Shown: one piece after another, positions 63,846 through 64,000 of the stretch | Numbering within the stretch: position 1 is the first letter of the stretch | Layout of the letters: each line of letters begins with the position of its first letter | Origin: Xiphias gladius | Taxonomy: Eukaryota; Chordata; Actinopteri; Istiophoriformes; Xiphiidae | DNA length: 64,000 bases | Direction: 5' to 3' | Assembly (NCBI RefSeq): GCF_016859285.1 | Contig: NC_053401.1 | Location: forward strand, 1,041,969-1,105,968 | Position numbers and translations under genes: made by a program | The notes under the pieces: generated by a model | Databases searched by the model: none | Seen by the model: the letters and a program-made list of their open reading frames with translations, nothing else | Told to the model about the DNA's origin: nothing

Positions 63846-64000
63846 AAGGGCCTGAAACTTTTACAAGGTTCTGTTTATCCAGCTTTTGGATTTATAGAGG
63901 AAGGAACTGAGTCAACGTCATTTTTTTCCCTCCTTTGTAAATAGGCTCTTTGAAAGAGGTAAAAACCGACCTTCGCATAGATGGAGATAGAGGGAGGACG

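Noticed and set aside
63548-63910. 120-codon plus-strand ORF at the right edge
   Set aside because: It is the antisense of a Tc1-like transposase relic; conserved motifs appear only on the minus strand.

Overview
This window is nuclear DNA of a ray-finned fish, probably a percomorph. The evidence is intron-rich vertebrate genes with GT-AG splice sites, CpG-rich 5' ends, long (GT)n microsatellites, Tc1/mariner relics and AT-rich dispersed repeats of the kind common in spiny-rayed fish. The species cannot be named from the sequence. No prokaryotic operon, CRISPR array, rRNA or convincing tRNA gene was seen.

Four complete protein-coding genes could be assembled exon by exon. Every exon phase closes and every frame ends at a stop. 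(1) rtcb, minus strand, 5071-11576, 12 coding exons, 505 aa: the tRNA-splicing ligase. (2) fbxo7, plus strand, 14426-21120, 9 coding exons plus a likely non-coding first exon near 12.9-13.0 kb, 486 aa: a substrate adaptor for SCF ubiquitin ligase. (3) The homologue of human KIAA0930, plus strand, 23290-47512, 10 coding exons, 421 aa: a conserved protein of unknown function (DUF2045). (4) nup50, minus strand, 52473-60761, 7 coding exons plus a likely non-coding first exon near 62.86-63.0 kb, 493 aa: a nucleoporin with importin-alpha-binding, FG and Ran-binding regions.

Layout: bases 1-4.6 kb look like the 3' end and long 3' UTR of an unidentified plus-strand gene that converges on rtcb. rtcb and fbxo7 are head-to-head. 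fbxo7 and kiaa0930 run in tandem across a CpG-rich 2 kb spacer. kiaa0930 and nup50 converge, with an opposed pair of poly(A) signals near 51.66 kb. The right edge (63.0-64.0 kb) holds the nup50 promoter and a Tc1-type transposase relic. In human, from memory, RTCB/FBXO7 lie at 22q12 and KIAA0930/NUP50 at 22q13, so the window joins two blocks that are far apart in human and lacks BPIFC, SYN3 and TIMP3 between them.

The genes do not form one pathway: they serve RNA ligation, ubiquitylation, an unknown function and nuclear transport. I see no undescribed multi-gene system. The most interesting signals are in non-coding sequence: a degenerate 21-bp tandem array in kiaa0930 intron 1, an overlapping uORF at the kiaa0930 start, a tandem Tc1-related repeat around the fbxo7 5' end, GCTAAC/GTTAGC clusters at all four 5' ends, and intronic hairpins.
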